Shown here in pieces: positions 25,721-33,564 of a stretch of DNA of 40,018 nt (position 1 is the stretch's first letter; each line of letters opens with the position of its first letter). This stretch comes from Chlorobiaceae bacterium (GTDB lineage: Bacteria; Bacteroidota; Chlorobiia; Chlorobiales; Chlorobiaceae), in contig JABDHL010000026.1 in assembly GCA_012972825.1 (NCBI GenBank), positions 1-40,018 on the forward strand, in the 5' to 3' direction. Made by a program: the position numbers and the translations under genes. The notes under the pieces were generated by a model. That model did no database searches. It was not told where the DNA came from and worked only from the letters and a program-made list of their open reading frames with translations.

Positions 25721-26596
25721 TTAAATTGATTCCATTTTCTGAACCACCCCAGTCTCAACTTCAAAAATCCTGTCTCCCCATGTTCTGGCCCATTTCTTCA
25801 GTTCGGGACCATTGAGCGGATGTGGAATAACTGAATCCTGGTTTTCGTCGATAAATCTGGCAAGATTTCGGTAGACATCGGCTTGCTCGGATTTTGGTGC
25901 AGCCTCGATTACAGTCTGTCCGAACAGTTCACTTTGAGCGACAGTAAAGGAACGGGGTACATAACCAATAACTGAGGTCCCTGTTTGTTCAGCAAAATCA
26001 TCGATCAGCGACTTGGCATAAGGAGCCTGAATACTGTTGGCGATTACACCGCCAAGACGAGCACCGCCGGATGGAGCGTATTTATTGATTGCCTTGAAAA
26101 GATTGTTTGCAGCAAAAATTGCCATAAAGTCTGAAGATGTAACTACAAAAGCCCTGTCGGCAATACCATCGCGGATTGGAACGGCAAAGCCTCCGCATAC
26201 TACATCGCCTAAAACATCATAGAGCACAAAATCGGGCTTGTACTCTTCAAAAAGATTCAACTCCTGCAGCAGTTCCACTGCAGCATTGATTCCCCTGCCG
26301 GCGCAACCAACTCCCGGAACCGGCCCACCAGCCTCGATGCAAAGCACACCACCAAACCCTACCGCAGAGACGTCTTCAATTTTTACCTTGCTCTGCTCAC
26401 GAAGAGTGTCAAGGACTGTTGGCAAATCGTTGCCGCCTCGAAGAATGGTCGTTGAATCACTTTTGGGGTCGCATCCGATCTGAATCACTTTATACCCTGC
26501 TTCAGCCAGTGCTGCACTGATATTTGAAGTGGTGGTTGACTTCCCTATTCCCCCTTTACCATAGATTGCTATATGCTTGCCATGCTTTTCACTCAT
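25721..26596 (-). CDS. NifH-like ATPase (component 2 iron protein)
   Basis: 291 residues from ATG 26596, behind AAGGAG at good spacing. P-loop GKGGIGKS at residues 13-20, GCDPKSDST at 41-49, and the two cluster cysteines C98 (PGVGCAGRGI) and C134 (GDVVCGGFAVP), equal to C97 and C132 of Azotobacter NifH; R101 matches the ADP-ribosylated Arg. A homodimer would hold one [4Fe-4S] cluster and feed electrons with ATP hydrolysis to the D/K-like pair encoded next. It is of full NifH length. It lies 185 bases after the SDR gene; that gap holds no clear hairpin or leader. Confidence 0.92.
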   Translation of the reverse strand: MSEKHGKHIAIYGKGGIGKSTTTSNISAALAEAGYKVIQIGCDPKSDSTTILRGGNDLPTVLDTLREQSKVKIEDVSAVGFGGVLCIEAGGPVPGVGCAGRGINAAVELLQELNLFEEYKPDFVLYDVLGDVVCGGFAVPIRDGIADRAFVVTSSDFMAIFAANNLFKAINKYAPSGGARLGGVIANSIQAPYAKSLIDDFAEQTGTSVIGYVPRSFTVAQSELFGQTVIEAAPKSEQADVYRNLARFIDENQDSVIPHPLNGPELKKWARTWGDRIFEVETGVVQKMESI

Positions 26597-26781
26597 CGGA
26601 ATTCTCCTTATTCTTGATTCTTGTTGTAATCCCCTAACGCTGCTGTTTTTGTAGAGCTCTTCATCACACTCTGTACCCAAATACTATCCTCGGAAAATCT
26701 CTACACGCAGAGATAGTCATTGAAATGATTGTCGGCAGATTCTAAGCATGCAGGCGGCTTTCGAATCGATCCAATCCAACT

Positions 26782-27585
26782 TCAGTTGCGAGATAACTCC
26801 TTTTGCAGTGGTGGCAGGCCAAACCCGCCGAGAGTAAAACCTCCTCCTGAAATATCAAGCCGAGCGCCTGAAATAAAGGAGGCCTCTTCGGATAGCAACC
26901 ATATAATTGGTTTGGCCACCTCATCAACAAGGGCAGGACGACCTATTGCGATAGTTGAAGAAAGTTGTGCAAGAATTTCGGGATTTTGAACATAACCAGA
27001 GGTCATCTCTGTAATCGTAAATCCAGGACGCACTGCAACAGCCCGAATTCCCTGGGGTGCAACTTCTTTTGCAAGTCCAACTGTAAATGCATCTACAGCA
27101 CCTTTAGTTGACGCATAAAGACTTGCACCTGGACGCCCCCCTATTGTTGCAGCCATAGAGGAGATATTGATAATAACTCCTCCCTTTCCTCCATGAAGAG
27201 TTGACATACGACGAACTGCTTCACGAGTTGAGAGAATCAATCCCACAACATTTGTTTGGAACAAATTATGCACAAGGGATGCATCTGCCTCATCAATACG
27301 GGTTCGGAGACTGCCAATCCCTGCACTGTTTACGAGCGCAGTAAGAGTACCAAGTTTTTCATCAACCTCCCTGTACAACCGCTCGATATCCTCAGGACGG
27401 GAAATATCCGCCTGTACTGCAATAGCACGAGCACCTGAGCTTTTCAATTCATCAACCAAACGTGCTGCCTCAAGCTCTTTCGTGCGATAGTTAATGGCTA
27501 TCGAGTATCCTTTTTCGACTGCAAGTCTTGCGGTAGCAGCACCAATCCCGCTTGCGCCTCCTGTAATGACTAATACTTTTGACAT
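26782..27585 (-). CDS. Short-chain dehydrogenase/reductase
   Basis: 267 residues with all classical SDR elements: NAD(P) motif TGGASGIG (residues 8-15), an NSAGIG motif near 88, INISSM, the catalytic YASTK near 160 and PGFTITEM after it. INYRTKE after the second strand suggests NADP preference. No cysteine is present. It is the first gene after attenuator C and precedes the NifHDK-like genes in the same direction, so it is probably expressed with them. It might interconvert a carbonyl and an alcohol in the substrate or product of the pathway; this is a guess. Confidence 0.88.
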   Translation of the reverse strand: MSKVLVITGGASGIGAATARLAVEKGYSIAINYRTKELEAARLVDELKSSGARAIAVQADISRPEDIERLYREVDEKLGTLTALVNSAGIGSLRTRIDEADASLVHNLFQTNVVGLILSTREAVRRMSTLHGGKGGVIINISSMAATIGGRPGASLYASTKGAVDAFTVGLAKEVAPQGIRAVAVRPGFTITEMTSGYVQNPEILAQLSSTIAIGRPALVDEVAKPIIWLLSEEASFISGARLDISGGGFTLGGFGLPPLQKELSRN

Positions 27586-27660
27586 TCACCTATCCTTGAT
27601 TAATGAGATTATATTTTTTTCAGTTGATCTACCTGGTAATTCAGGGAAATATTCTTAATA

Positions 27661-27698
27661 AGAAAAAAGCCAACTCTTTGACAGTAAGAATCGGCTTC
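27661..27698 (-). terminator. Attenuator terminator of leader C
   Basis: Minus-strand AAGCCGATTCTT and AAGAGTTGGCTT pair over about 12 bases around a short loop and are followed by TTTTCTT. It ends 75 bases before the SDR ATG. A weaker competing pairing of the 5' arm with GTAAAGG at 27744-27750, inside the leader ORF, is possible. Confidence 0.85.
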
Positions 27699-27726
27699 GC
27701 TATAAACTTGTTTACTTAATTCAAGA

Positions 27727-27810
27727 CTACATCGAGACTAATACCTTTACATCCAGATATCCACGTAGACAACAAGAACAAGAAATATTTGAGCTAATGA
27801 TCAAGTTCAT
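27727..27810 (-). CDS. Leader peptide C with Cys-Ser-Cys-Cys codons (attenuator)
   Basis: A 27-residue ORF starting MNLIISSNISCSCCLRGY and ending SM, with TGT TCT TGT TGT at codons 11-14. Its stop lies 28 bases before the terminator at 27661-27698, upstream of the SDR and NifHDK-like genes. The DNA around it aligns by eye with leader A across TTGTT.TTGTTGT, GGATAT, AAGGTATTA and CGATGTAG. No strong ribosome-binding site was seen before the ATG. Confidence 0.75.
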   Translation of the reverse strand: MNLIISSNISCSCCLRGYLDVKVLVSM

Positions 27811-27866
27811 ATGATTAACATTAAAGATCCAACTTAAAACAATATCGTCAATAAACAAGGATTTCG

Positions 27867-27910
27867 AAATCCCCTTTACAGGGGATTTTATATACCATAA
27901 TAGGGTTACT
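27867..27910 (-). promoter_or_regulatory. Promoter-like repeat with dyad, copy C
   Basis: Minus-strand AACCCTATTATGGTATATAA followed by a perfect dyad ATCCCC...GGGGAT. Compared with the other copies (ATCCCG...CGGGAT), the changed bases are changed on both arms, which supports a functional dyad. It lies about 57 bases before leader ORF C and 100 bases after the radical SAM gene that ends at 28011. The stretch 27911-28010 holds nothing else recognised. Confidence 0.6.
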
Positions 27911-28010
27911 AAATGAACTCATTTTATGAATATGAGAATAGATAAAGTCAATTATCATTTAATTCAATACGCACCATTCTTTCTTAGAAGAGAATAAATA
28001 CTGATGTTTC

Positions 28011-29204
28011 TTATGCAACTTTAGCGTTGAAGACCGGCAACCTTTCATCTTCAATCCGATAAATATCCTGGTATATACTTGTTGGATTAGCAGTGCAGTC
28101 ATAGATCTGCTCATAGGTAAACCCGTACTTTCTATAGATTGCTGCAATTTTCTTGAATAAATCATAATGCCAGGCGGGTTCCGGTGAACGATGTCCCTGC
28201 AATGCTGATCCGGGATTTGGATTCCAGCTTGTAGCTGTAGCAATAACTCCCTTTGATGCGAGGTATTCTACCCCCTCCAGCGTTGAGTCCTTTGGCTCAA
28301 GACCAGCTACAATGTTTGACCGTACCCGCCCTTTACCAAAAACCTCAACTTCATACTCCAACGCCTTCACCCAATGTTCCCAACCGCCGCATTGCAGCTC
28401 CTTTCCCGGGCATAGTGCCTTGAATATATTTTTGTCCCAGATTTCAATGTTGGTAGCTATGGTACGATAGCCCGCCTCTTTGTATTTATCAATAATACTA
28501 AGATCGTGAGGAGCTCCTACACATGCCGTACCGTTGAAATCGTCAAGCCCTGTGTGCTCTTTGATTGCATCAGCTACATCAAGGTAATACTCAACTTCAC
28601 GACGCTCTGCGACAAAGCCTCCTGTTATAGTAAGATGCCGCGCTCCGTTCTTGTATGCTGCAGCAACTGTTTCTCCAACCTGCTTCGGATATTTCCAGCC
28701 GATACCTTCAACATCGCCATAGGTATCTTTTGTTGCATTGATGTTGCAGAACTTACAATCATGATCTTTTTCTTTAAGCGCACACTCATTACTGTAGGCT
28801 ACCGCCAGAGCTCCTTCCCGAGCATAGACAGCAATATTAGCCATATTTGTCCCATCAGATGTTTTCTCGGCATAGTATGCAGGGCGATCAAGAAATTCAA
28901 CTGGAAATACAGGCTCTCCATGATGGGCAAGATAGTACGTACCTTTTTTATGAATTAAAGCGTATGATGACCTGCGATCCCACCTGAGGTTAAATTTCAA
29001 ACCATGCGGAGAAAGAAAACCGACAGGGAATTTGATTCCGGCATGGGTTTCGTAGGCGTGCTCAAAACAGATATGAATGTCTTCCTGATAACGCATGCCA
29101 AGATCAAGATATTTGAAAATCAGAGGATCAAAGCTGATACCCTCAACCTGCGTTGAAATTTTCAATTCCAGTTCTTTGTACAATGTTGCCTTAAGATTAC
29201 TCAT
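28011..29204 (-). CDS. Radical SAM protein, C-X8-C-X2-C family (paralogue 5)
   Basis: 397 residues if started at ATG 29204, where the sequence MSNLKATLYKELELKI matches the starts of its paralogues; the open frame continues 25 codons upstream to 29279. The cluster motif is NECALKEKDHDCKFCNIN, and the SAM glycine motif TITGGFVAERRE, the ALCPGKELQCGGW pair and the terminal VA are all present. It is a separate transcription unit: promoter-like repeat D lies about 200 bases upstream, and the region in between is full of hairpins. Reaction unknown; see the family-level finding. Confidence 0.83.
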   Translation of the reverse strand: MSNLKATLYKELELKISTQVEGISFDPLIFKYLDLGMRYQEDIHICFEHAYETHAGIKFPVGFLSPHGLKFNLRWDRRSSYALIHKKGTYYLAHHGEPVFPVEFLDRPAYYAEKTSDGTNMANIAVYAREGALAVAYSNECALKEKDHDCKFCNINATKDTYGDVEGIGWKYPKQVGETVAAAYKNGARHLTITGGFVAERREVEYYLDVADAIKEHTGLDDFNGTACVGAPHDLSIIDKYKEAGYRTIATNIEIWDKNIFKALCPGKELQCGGWEHWVKALEYEVEVFGKGRVRSNIVAGLEPKDSTLEGVEYLASKGVIATATSWNPNPGSALQGHRSPEPAWHYDLFKKIAAIYRKYGFTYEQIYDCTANPTSIYQDIYRIEDERLPVFNAKVA

Positions 29205-29264
29205 AAAATAATAATTCCAGAAGTTGAATGAATTAAGCCTATTTGATGAATCAAGAACTTTAGA

Positions 29265-29297
29265 AGAAAGAACAGACATGCCCTTGATGTTCTTTCT
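29265..29297. repeat. Hairpin in the leader of radical SAM paralogue 5
   Basis: AGAAAGAACA (29265-29274) and TGTTCTTTCT (29288-29297) form a 10-bp stem. On the minus strand the loop contains the upstream in-frame ATG at 29279. Two smaller inverted repeats, TAACAC/GTGTTA and CTATGAA/TTCATAG, lie between this hairpin and promoter-like repeat D. No T-run follows on the minus strand, so it is not a terminator for these genes. Confidence 0.6.
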
Positions 29298-29401
29298 TTT
29301 TGGGGGATAAATAAAAAAGATGTTCTATGAATATTAATTTCATAGAAGAATGAATAACACTTTTACGTGTTATGAATGGTAGGCAATATACAGGGGTTTA
29401 C

Positions 29402-29443
29402 AAATCCCGTTTAGATGGGATTTTATATACCGTAAATGAGTTA
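29402..29443 (-). promoter_or_regulatory. Promoter-like repeat with dyad, copy D
   Basis: Minus-strand AACTCATTTACGGTATATAA then ATCCCATCTAAACGGGAT. Located about 200 bases before the start of the radical SAM gene at 28011-29204. The rest of the gap up to 29598 is AT-rich with no other recognised element. Confidence 0.55.
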
Positions 29444-29598
29444 CCACACAAAATCATCTACGGCATATGAATAATTTGACTGTAAATAACAAATGAAATA
29501 TGGGCTCTCTGTATTTTTTTGGTTATCAAATACAAAGAGCAGCTTATACCCGAAAAAAAAGATCAAGTGTAATCCGGTAACTGTAAATATTTTCTGTT

Positions 29599-30801
29599 TT
29601 ATGCGACTTGTGCACTGCGAACAGGAAATATTTCATCCTCAATTCTATAAATATCACTTATGATGCCTGTGGCGCCTGAACAATCGTAGATATCATCGTA
29701 GGTAAAGCCGTTCTTTCTATGGATTGCTGCTATTTTCCTGAACAGATCAACATACCATGCCGTTTCAGGTGAGCGATGTCCTTCAAGAGCCGATCCGGGG
29801 TTTGGATTCCAAACTGTAGCCAGACCAATAACTCCTTTCGACGCCAGATATTCGATACCCTCAAGAGTGGAGTCTTTCGGCTCAATACCTGCCACAATAT
29901 TTGAGCGCACTTTTCCTTTACCAAAAACATCTACTTCATACTCCAATGCTTTCACCCAATTTTCCCATCCACCGCATTGTGCTTCTTTGCCGGGGCAAAT
30001 TGCCTTGAATATATTTTTATCCCAAACCTCAATATTTGATGCAATGGTTCGAAAACCGGCCTCTTTATACTTTTCAATCACACTCAGGTCGAGAGGTGCT
30101 CCTATAACTGCTGTTCCATTAAAATCGTCCAGCCCTGTGTGTGCTTTAATTTCATCGGCCACATCAAGGTAATACTCCACTTCTCGTCGCTCTGCAACAA
30201 AACCACCTGTCAAATTTACACGACGACGTTCTTCACCCTGATACTCATTGTATGCGGCAGCAACACTTTCACCGACCTGCCGGGGAGTTTTCCATCCAAT
30301 ACCTTCGGCCTCCCCATAAGAGTCCTTGGTGGCATTAATGTTGCAAAACCTGCAGTCCTGACCTCTATCTTTAAGTGAGCACTCATTACTGTATGAAATG
30401 ATAATTGACCCTTCCTGAATATATTGAGCTATTGTGGACATGCTCGTTCCATCGGAAGTTTTCAGTCCGTAGTAGTCAGGGCGTTCAAGAAATTCAACCG
30501 GAAATAAGATTTCACCATGATGAGCAAGGTAATAAATTCCATCTTCGTAGATAAATGAATATGTTGACCGACGATCCCATCGAAGGTTAAAGATCAAGCC
30601 ATGCGGGGAACGAAACCCGGCAGGAAACTTTATTCCGACATGAGTTTCATAAGCCATCTCAAACAGACAGATAACCTCCTCCTGATGTCGGTTACCTGAA
30701 TCTAAATGTCTGAAAATATGAGGATCAAAACTGATACCTTCAACATTGGTTGCTATTTTCAATTCCAACTCTCTGTACAACGTCTCCTTTAGATAGCTCA
30801 T
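29599..30801 (-). CDS. Radical SAM protein, C-X8-C-X2-C family (paralogue 4)
   Basis: 400 residues, ATG 30801. Cluster motif NECSLKDRGQDCRFCNIN, so the C-X8-C-X2-C spacing is kept although several residues differ. It carries a short charged insertion (AYNEYQGEERRRVNLTGGF) just before the SAM glycine motif, where the other paralogues have AAYRNGARHVTITGGF or close variants. The ICPGKEAQCGGW pair and the C-terminal VA are conserved. It has its own upstream promoter-like repeat (copy E), so it is expressed apart from the three genes upstream. This is the most divergent of the six tandem-type copies. Confidence 0.85.
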   Translation of the reverse strand: MSYLKETLYRELELKIATNVEGISFDPHIFRHLDSGNRHQEEVICLFEMAYETHVGIKFPAGFRSPHGLIFNLRWDRRSTYSFIYEDGIYYLAHHGEILFPVEFLERPDYYGLKTSDGTSMSTIAQYIQEGSIIISYSNECSLKDRGQDCRFCNINATKDSYGEAEGIGWKTPRQVGESVAAAYNEYQGEERRRVNLTGGFVAERREVEYYLDVADEIKAHTGLDDFNGTAVIGAPLDLSVIEKYKEAGFRTIASNIEVWDKNIFKAICPGKEAQCGGWENWVKALEYEVDVFGKGKVRSNIVAGIEPKDSTLEGIEYLASKGVIGLATVWNPNPGSALEGHRSPETAWYVDLFRKIAAIHRKNGFTYDDIYDCSGATGIISDIYRIEDEIFPVRSAQVA

Positions 30802-30939
30802 CTCAATTTCCTGACACTATAAGATTTATAAAGATTGTTTGGAGGCCGACTCATCCGATAAATGAATAGAATAGAATTACCATCCGCAGTCACATCATTT
30901 ATGGACAATACTTAATTTCAGCAATAAGCATGGATTTGT

Positions 30940-30980
30940 AAATCCCGTTTAAGCGGTATATCCAATACCATAAAGGAGTT
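30940..30980 (-). promoter_or_regulatory. Promoter-like repeat with dyad, copy E
   Basis: Minus-strand AACTCCTTTATGGTATTGGA followed by ATACCGCTTAAACGGGAT. TTTACA lies 18 bases upstream of the TATTGG element and could be a -35 box. It lies about 140 bases before the radical SAM gene at 29599-30801. Confidence 0.55.
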
Positions 30981-31033
30981 GCTCTTGTAAAGCAGGTTAC
31001 AGGAAAGGAGGGATTATCAGTGAAGTATATCAA

Positions 31034-31075
31034 CCAAAAAGTCTTTGATACGCTCCGGCATCAAAAACTTTTTGG
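31034..31075. terminator. Strong inverted repeat ending the three-gene radical SAM operon
   Basis: CCAAAAAGTCTTTGAT (31034-31049) and ATCAAAAACTTTTTGG (31060-31075) pair over 16 bases with one wobble on the minus-strand RNA. It lies 35 bases after the stop of the gene at 31110-32303 and before promoter-like repeat E, so it is placed as the operon terminator. T-rich stretches are within the arms rather than after them. Confidence 0.65.
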
Positions 31076-31109
31076 TGTTTAAAGAATTTTGAGGAAATAT
31101 TGGTTTTTA

Positions 31110-32303
31110 TCAGGCAACCTGACTCTCTATAACCTGCAATATCCGATCCTCAATACGGTAAATATCGTGAACAATACTTATTGGTGCGGCGTAACAATCA
31201 TAGAGCTCCTCATAAGTAAAGCCGTACTTTCTATAAATTGCAGCTATTTTTTTATAGAGGTCATAATGCCAGGCTGGTTCCGGTGAACGATGCCCCTCCA
31301 ATGCTGATCCGGGGTTTGGGCACCAGCTTGAGGCAAAGCAGATAACACCCTTTGAGGCAAGGTATTCAATACCCTCAAGCGTTGAATCTTTTGGTTCAAT
31401 ACCAGCAACGATGTTTGAGCGCACCTTACCTCTGCCGAAAACCTCCACTTCATATTCCAATGCATTGACCCAATGCTCCCAACCACCACATTGGAGCTCC
31501 TTTCCCGGGCAGATTGCCTTGAATATATTTCTATCCCAGATCTCTATGTTTGTGGCAATGGTGCGATAGCCTGCCTCTTTGTATTTGTCGATTATGGTAA
31601 GATCGTGAGGTGCACCAACACAGGCGGTGCCATTGAAATCATCAAGCCCGGTATTTTCCCTGATAGAATCTGCTACATCAAGGTAATACTCAACTTCACG
31701 GCGTTCGGCAACAAATCCTCCTGTTATTGTAAGGTGACGAGCCCCTTCGCGGTATGCTTCAGCAACTGTCTCTCCTACCTGTCTCGGATTCTTCCATCCT
31801 AAACCTTCCGCCTCAGCATACGTATCCTTCGTGGCATTGATGTTGCAGAATTTACAGTCATGATCTTTTTCTTTTAGTGCACACTCATTACTGTAACAAA
31901 CGGTCAACGCTCCATACTGACCATAGCGTACGATATCGGACATGCGCGTCCCGTCAGAGGTTTTCCTGCTGTAATAGTCAGGCCGCTGAAGAAATTCAAC
32001 AGGAAAAATCACTTTTCCATGATGAGTGAGGTAGTAAATCCCTTTATCATAAATCAAAGAATATGACGACCGGCGATCCCATCTGAGGACAAATACCAAG
32101 CCATGAGGAGATCGAAAACCGGTGGGAAATTTTATCCCTACATGAGTTTCGTAGGCCATCTCGAAACCGGAGTGAATTTCCTCCTGATATTGACCTGCTA
32201 CATCCAGATGTCTGAAAATATGAGGATCAAAGCTGATGCCATCAACACCTGTTGCGATTTTCAGTTCCAGTTCACTGTACAACTTTTCTTTAAGTCCATT
32301 CAT
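31110..32303 (-). CDS. Radical SAM protein, C-X8-C-X2-C family (paralogue 3)
   Basis: 397 residues from ATG 32303, which has GGGAG at eight bases; a GTG nine bases upstream is in frame but overlaps that site. Starts MNGLKEKLYSELELKI. Cluster motif NECALKEKDHDCKFCNIN, glycine motif TITGGFVAERRE, ICPGKELQCGGW pair, terminal VA. It is the last gene of a tight group of three (gap of 46 bases to the previous gene) and is followed by a strong hairpin. Its C-terminal region (ELYDCYAAPISIVHDIYRIE) is closest by eye to that of the copy at 21633-22826. Confidence 0.85.
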   Translation of the reverse strand: MNGLKEKLYSELELKIATGVDGISFDPHIFRHLDVAGQYQEEIHSGFEMAYETHVGIKFPTGFRSPHGLVFVLRWDRRSSYSLIYDKGIYYLTHHGKVIFPVEFLQRPDYYSRKTSDGTRMSDIVRYGQYGALTVCYSNECALKEKDHDCKFCNINATKDTYAEAEGLGWKNPRQVGETVAEAYREGARHLTITGGFVAERREVEYYLDVADSIRENTGLDDFNGTACVGAPHDLTIIDKYKEAGYRTIATNIEIWDRNIFKAICPGKELQCGGWEHWVNALEYEVEVFGRGKVRSNIVAGIEPKDSTLEGIEYLASKGVICFASSWCPNPGSALEGHRSPEPAWHYDLYKKIAAIYRKYGFTYEELYDCYAAPISIVHDIYRIEDRILQVIESQVA

Positions 32304-32349
32304 GTTGTCCACTCCCTGATTTTGAATTCATTGAAACTACCTGTATTCT

Positions 32350-33540
32350 TCATGCAACCTGGGCATCAAATATCGGTAAGGCTTTATCCTCAATCCTATA
32401 TATATCCAGAGCTATTCCTGTTGGCGCTGAGCAGTCATAGATCTGATTAAAAGTAAAGCCATACTTTCTGTAAATTGCAGCAGTTTTCTTATGAAGATCA
32501 AAATGCCAGGCGGGTTCTGGTGAACGATGTCCCTCCAATGCTGATCCTGGATTTGGATTCCAGCTTGATGCAATAGCAATGACTCCTTTTGATGCGAGGT
32601 ATTCGATTCCTTCAAGCGTTGATTCTTTTGGTTCAATACCTGCCACTATGATTGATCTCACCCGCCCTTTTCCGAACACATCAACCTCATGCTCCAGCGC
32701 TTTCACCCAGTGATCCCAACCACCACACTGCAACTCTTTTCCGGGGCATATTGCCTTGAAAATATTTCTGTCCCAGACTTCGATATTGGTTGCAATTGTA
32801 CGATATCCAGCCTCTTTGTATTTTTCAATGATACTGAGGTCGTGAGGAGCTCCAACAGTTGCCGTGCCATTGAAATCGTCAAGCCCAGTATGTTCCTTGA
32901 TTGCATCAGCAACATCCAGGTAGTACTCAACTTCTCGACGCTCAGCAACAAACCCACCGGTTATTGTAACATGACGTCCTCCATCCCGGTATGCTGCCGC
33001 TACTGTTTCACCTATCTGTTTTGGATATTTCCAACCAATTCCTTCTGCTTCTGCGTAGGTGTCTTTCGTGGCATTGATGTTGCAAAATTTACAGTCCTGA
33101 TCTTTTTCTTTAAGTGCACATTCGTTACTGTATATTACCGCCAATGATCCATACTGACCATAGGCAGCTACATTGTACATATCTGTGCCGTCTGAAGTTT
33201 TCTCTCCATAATAATGAGGACGTTCAAGGAACTCGACGGGGAACAATACCTCTCCGTGATGGGCGAGATAATAGGTTCCTTTTTCATAGATGAGAGAATA
33301 CGAAGAACGGCGATCCCATCGAAGGTTAAAGATGAAACCATGCGGAGAGTTAAAGCCGGGTGGAAACTTTGTTCCTGCATGCGTTTCATAGGCATGCTCA
33401 AACAGACAATGCACTTCCTCCTGATAACGACCGCCAAGATCGAGATGGCGGAAAATCTGAGGATCAAAGCTGATACCTTCAACACTTGTAGAAATTTTCA
33501 GTTCCAGTTCCCTGTACAATATTTCATTAAGATCGTTCAT
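32350..33540 (-). CDS. Radical SAM protein, C-X8-C-X2-C family (paralogue 2)
   Basis: 396 residues, ATG 33540. Cluster motif NECALKEKDQDCKFCNIN with the family spacing; TITGGFVAERRE and the ICPGKELQCGGW pair are intact. It lies 24 bases after the stop of the preceding copy. The residue pattern RSIIVAGIEPKE replaces RSNIVAGIEPKD at a conserved site. The C-terminal region has CSAPTGIALDIYRIED and ends in VA. No feature suggests a pseudogene, so all copies of the tandem array appear functional. Confidence 0.85.
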   Translation of the reverse strand: MNDLNEILYRELELKISTSVEGISFDPQIFRHLDLGGRYQEEVHCLFEHAYETHAGTKFPPGFNSPHGFIFNLRWDRRSSYSLIYEKGTYYLAHHGEVLFPVEFLERPHYYGEKTSDGTDMYNVAAYGQYGSLAVIYSNECALKEKDQDCKFCNINATKDTYAEAEGIGWKYPKQIGETVAAAYRDGGRHVTITGGFVAERREVEYYLDVADAIKEHTGLDDFNGTATVGAPHDLSIIEKYKEAGYRTIATNIEVWDRNIFKAICPGKELQCGGWDHWVKALEHEVDVFGKGRVRSIIVAGIEPKESTLEGIEYLASKGVIAIASSWNPNPGSALEGHRSPEPAWHFDLHKKTAAIYRKYGFTFNQIYDCSAPTGIALDIYRIEDKALPIFDAQVA

Positions 33541-33564
33541 GACTTTACTCCCCTGGTTAAATTA

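Noticed and set aside
21633-26596. A true nitrogenase (nifHDK) operon
   Set aside because: The D-like subunit has one cysteine and no cofactor ligands, no nifB, nifE or nifN genes are near, and the attenuator points to cysteine rather than nitrogen.
22908-26596. Methylthio-alkane reductase (MarHDK)
   Set aside because: The sulfur link fits, but the ligand set differs from what I recall for Mar and no similarity search could be run. Kept only as a precedent.
22908-26596. Protochlorophyllide or chlorophyllide reductase (BchLNB, BchXYZ)
   Set aside because: The cysteine distribution between the subunits is reversed and no pigment-biosynthesis gene is adjacent.
29265-29300. Rho-independent terminator on the plus strand (hairpin followed by TTTTT)
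   Set aside because: No plus-strand gene exists anywhere in the window, so the T-run is probably incidental.
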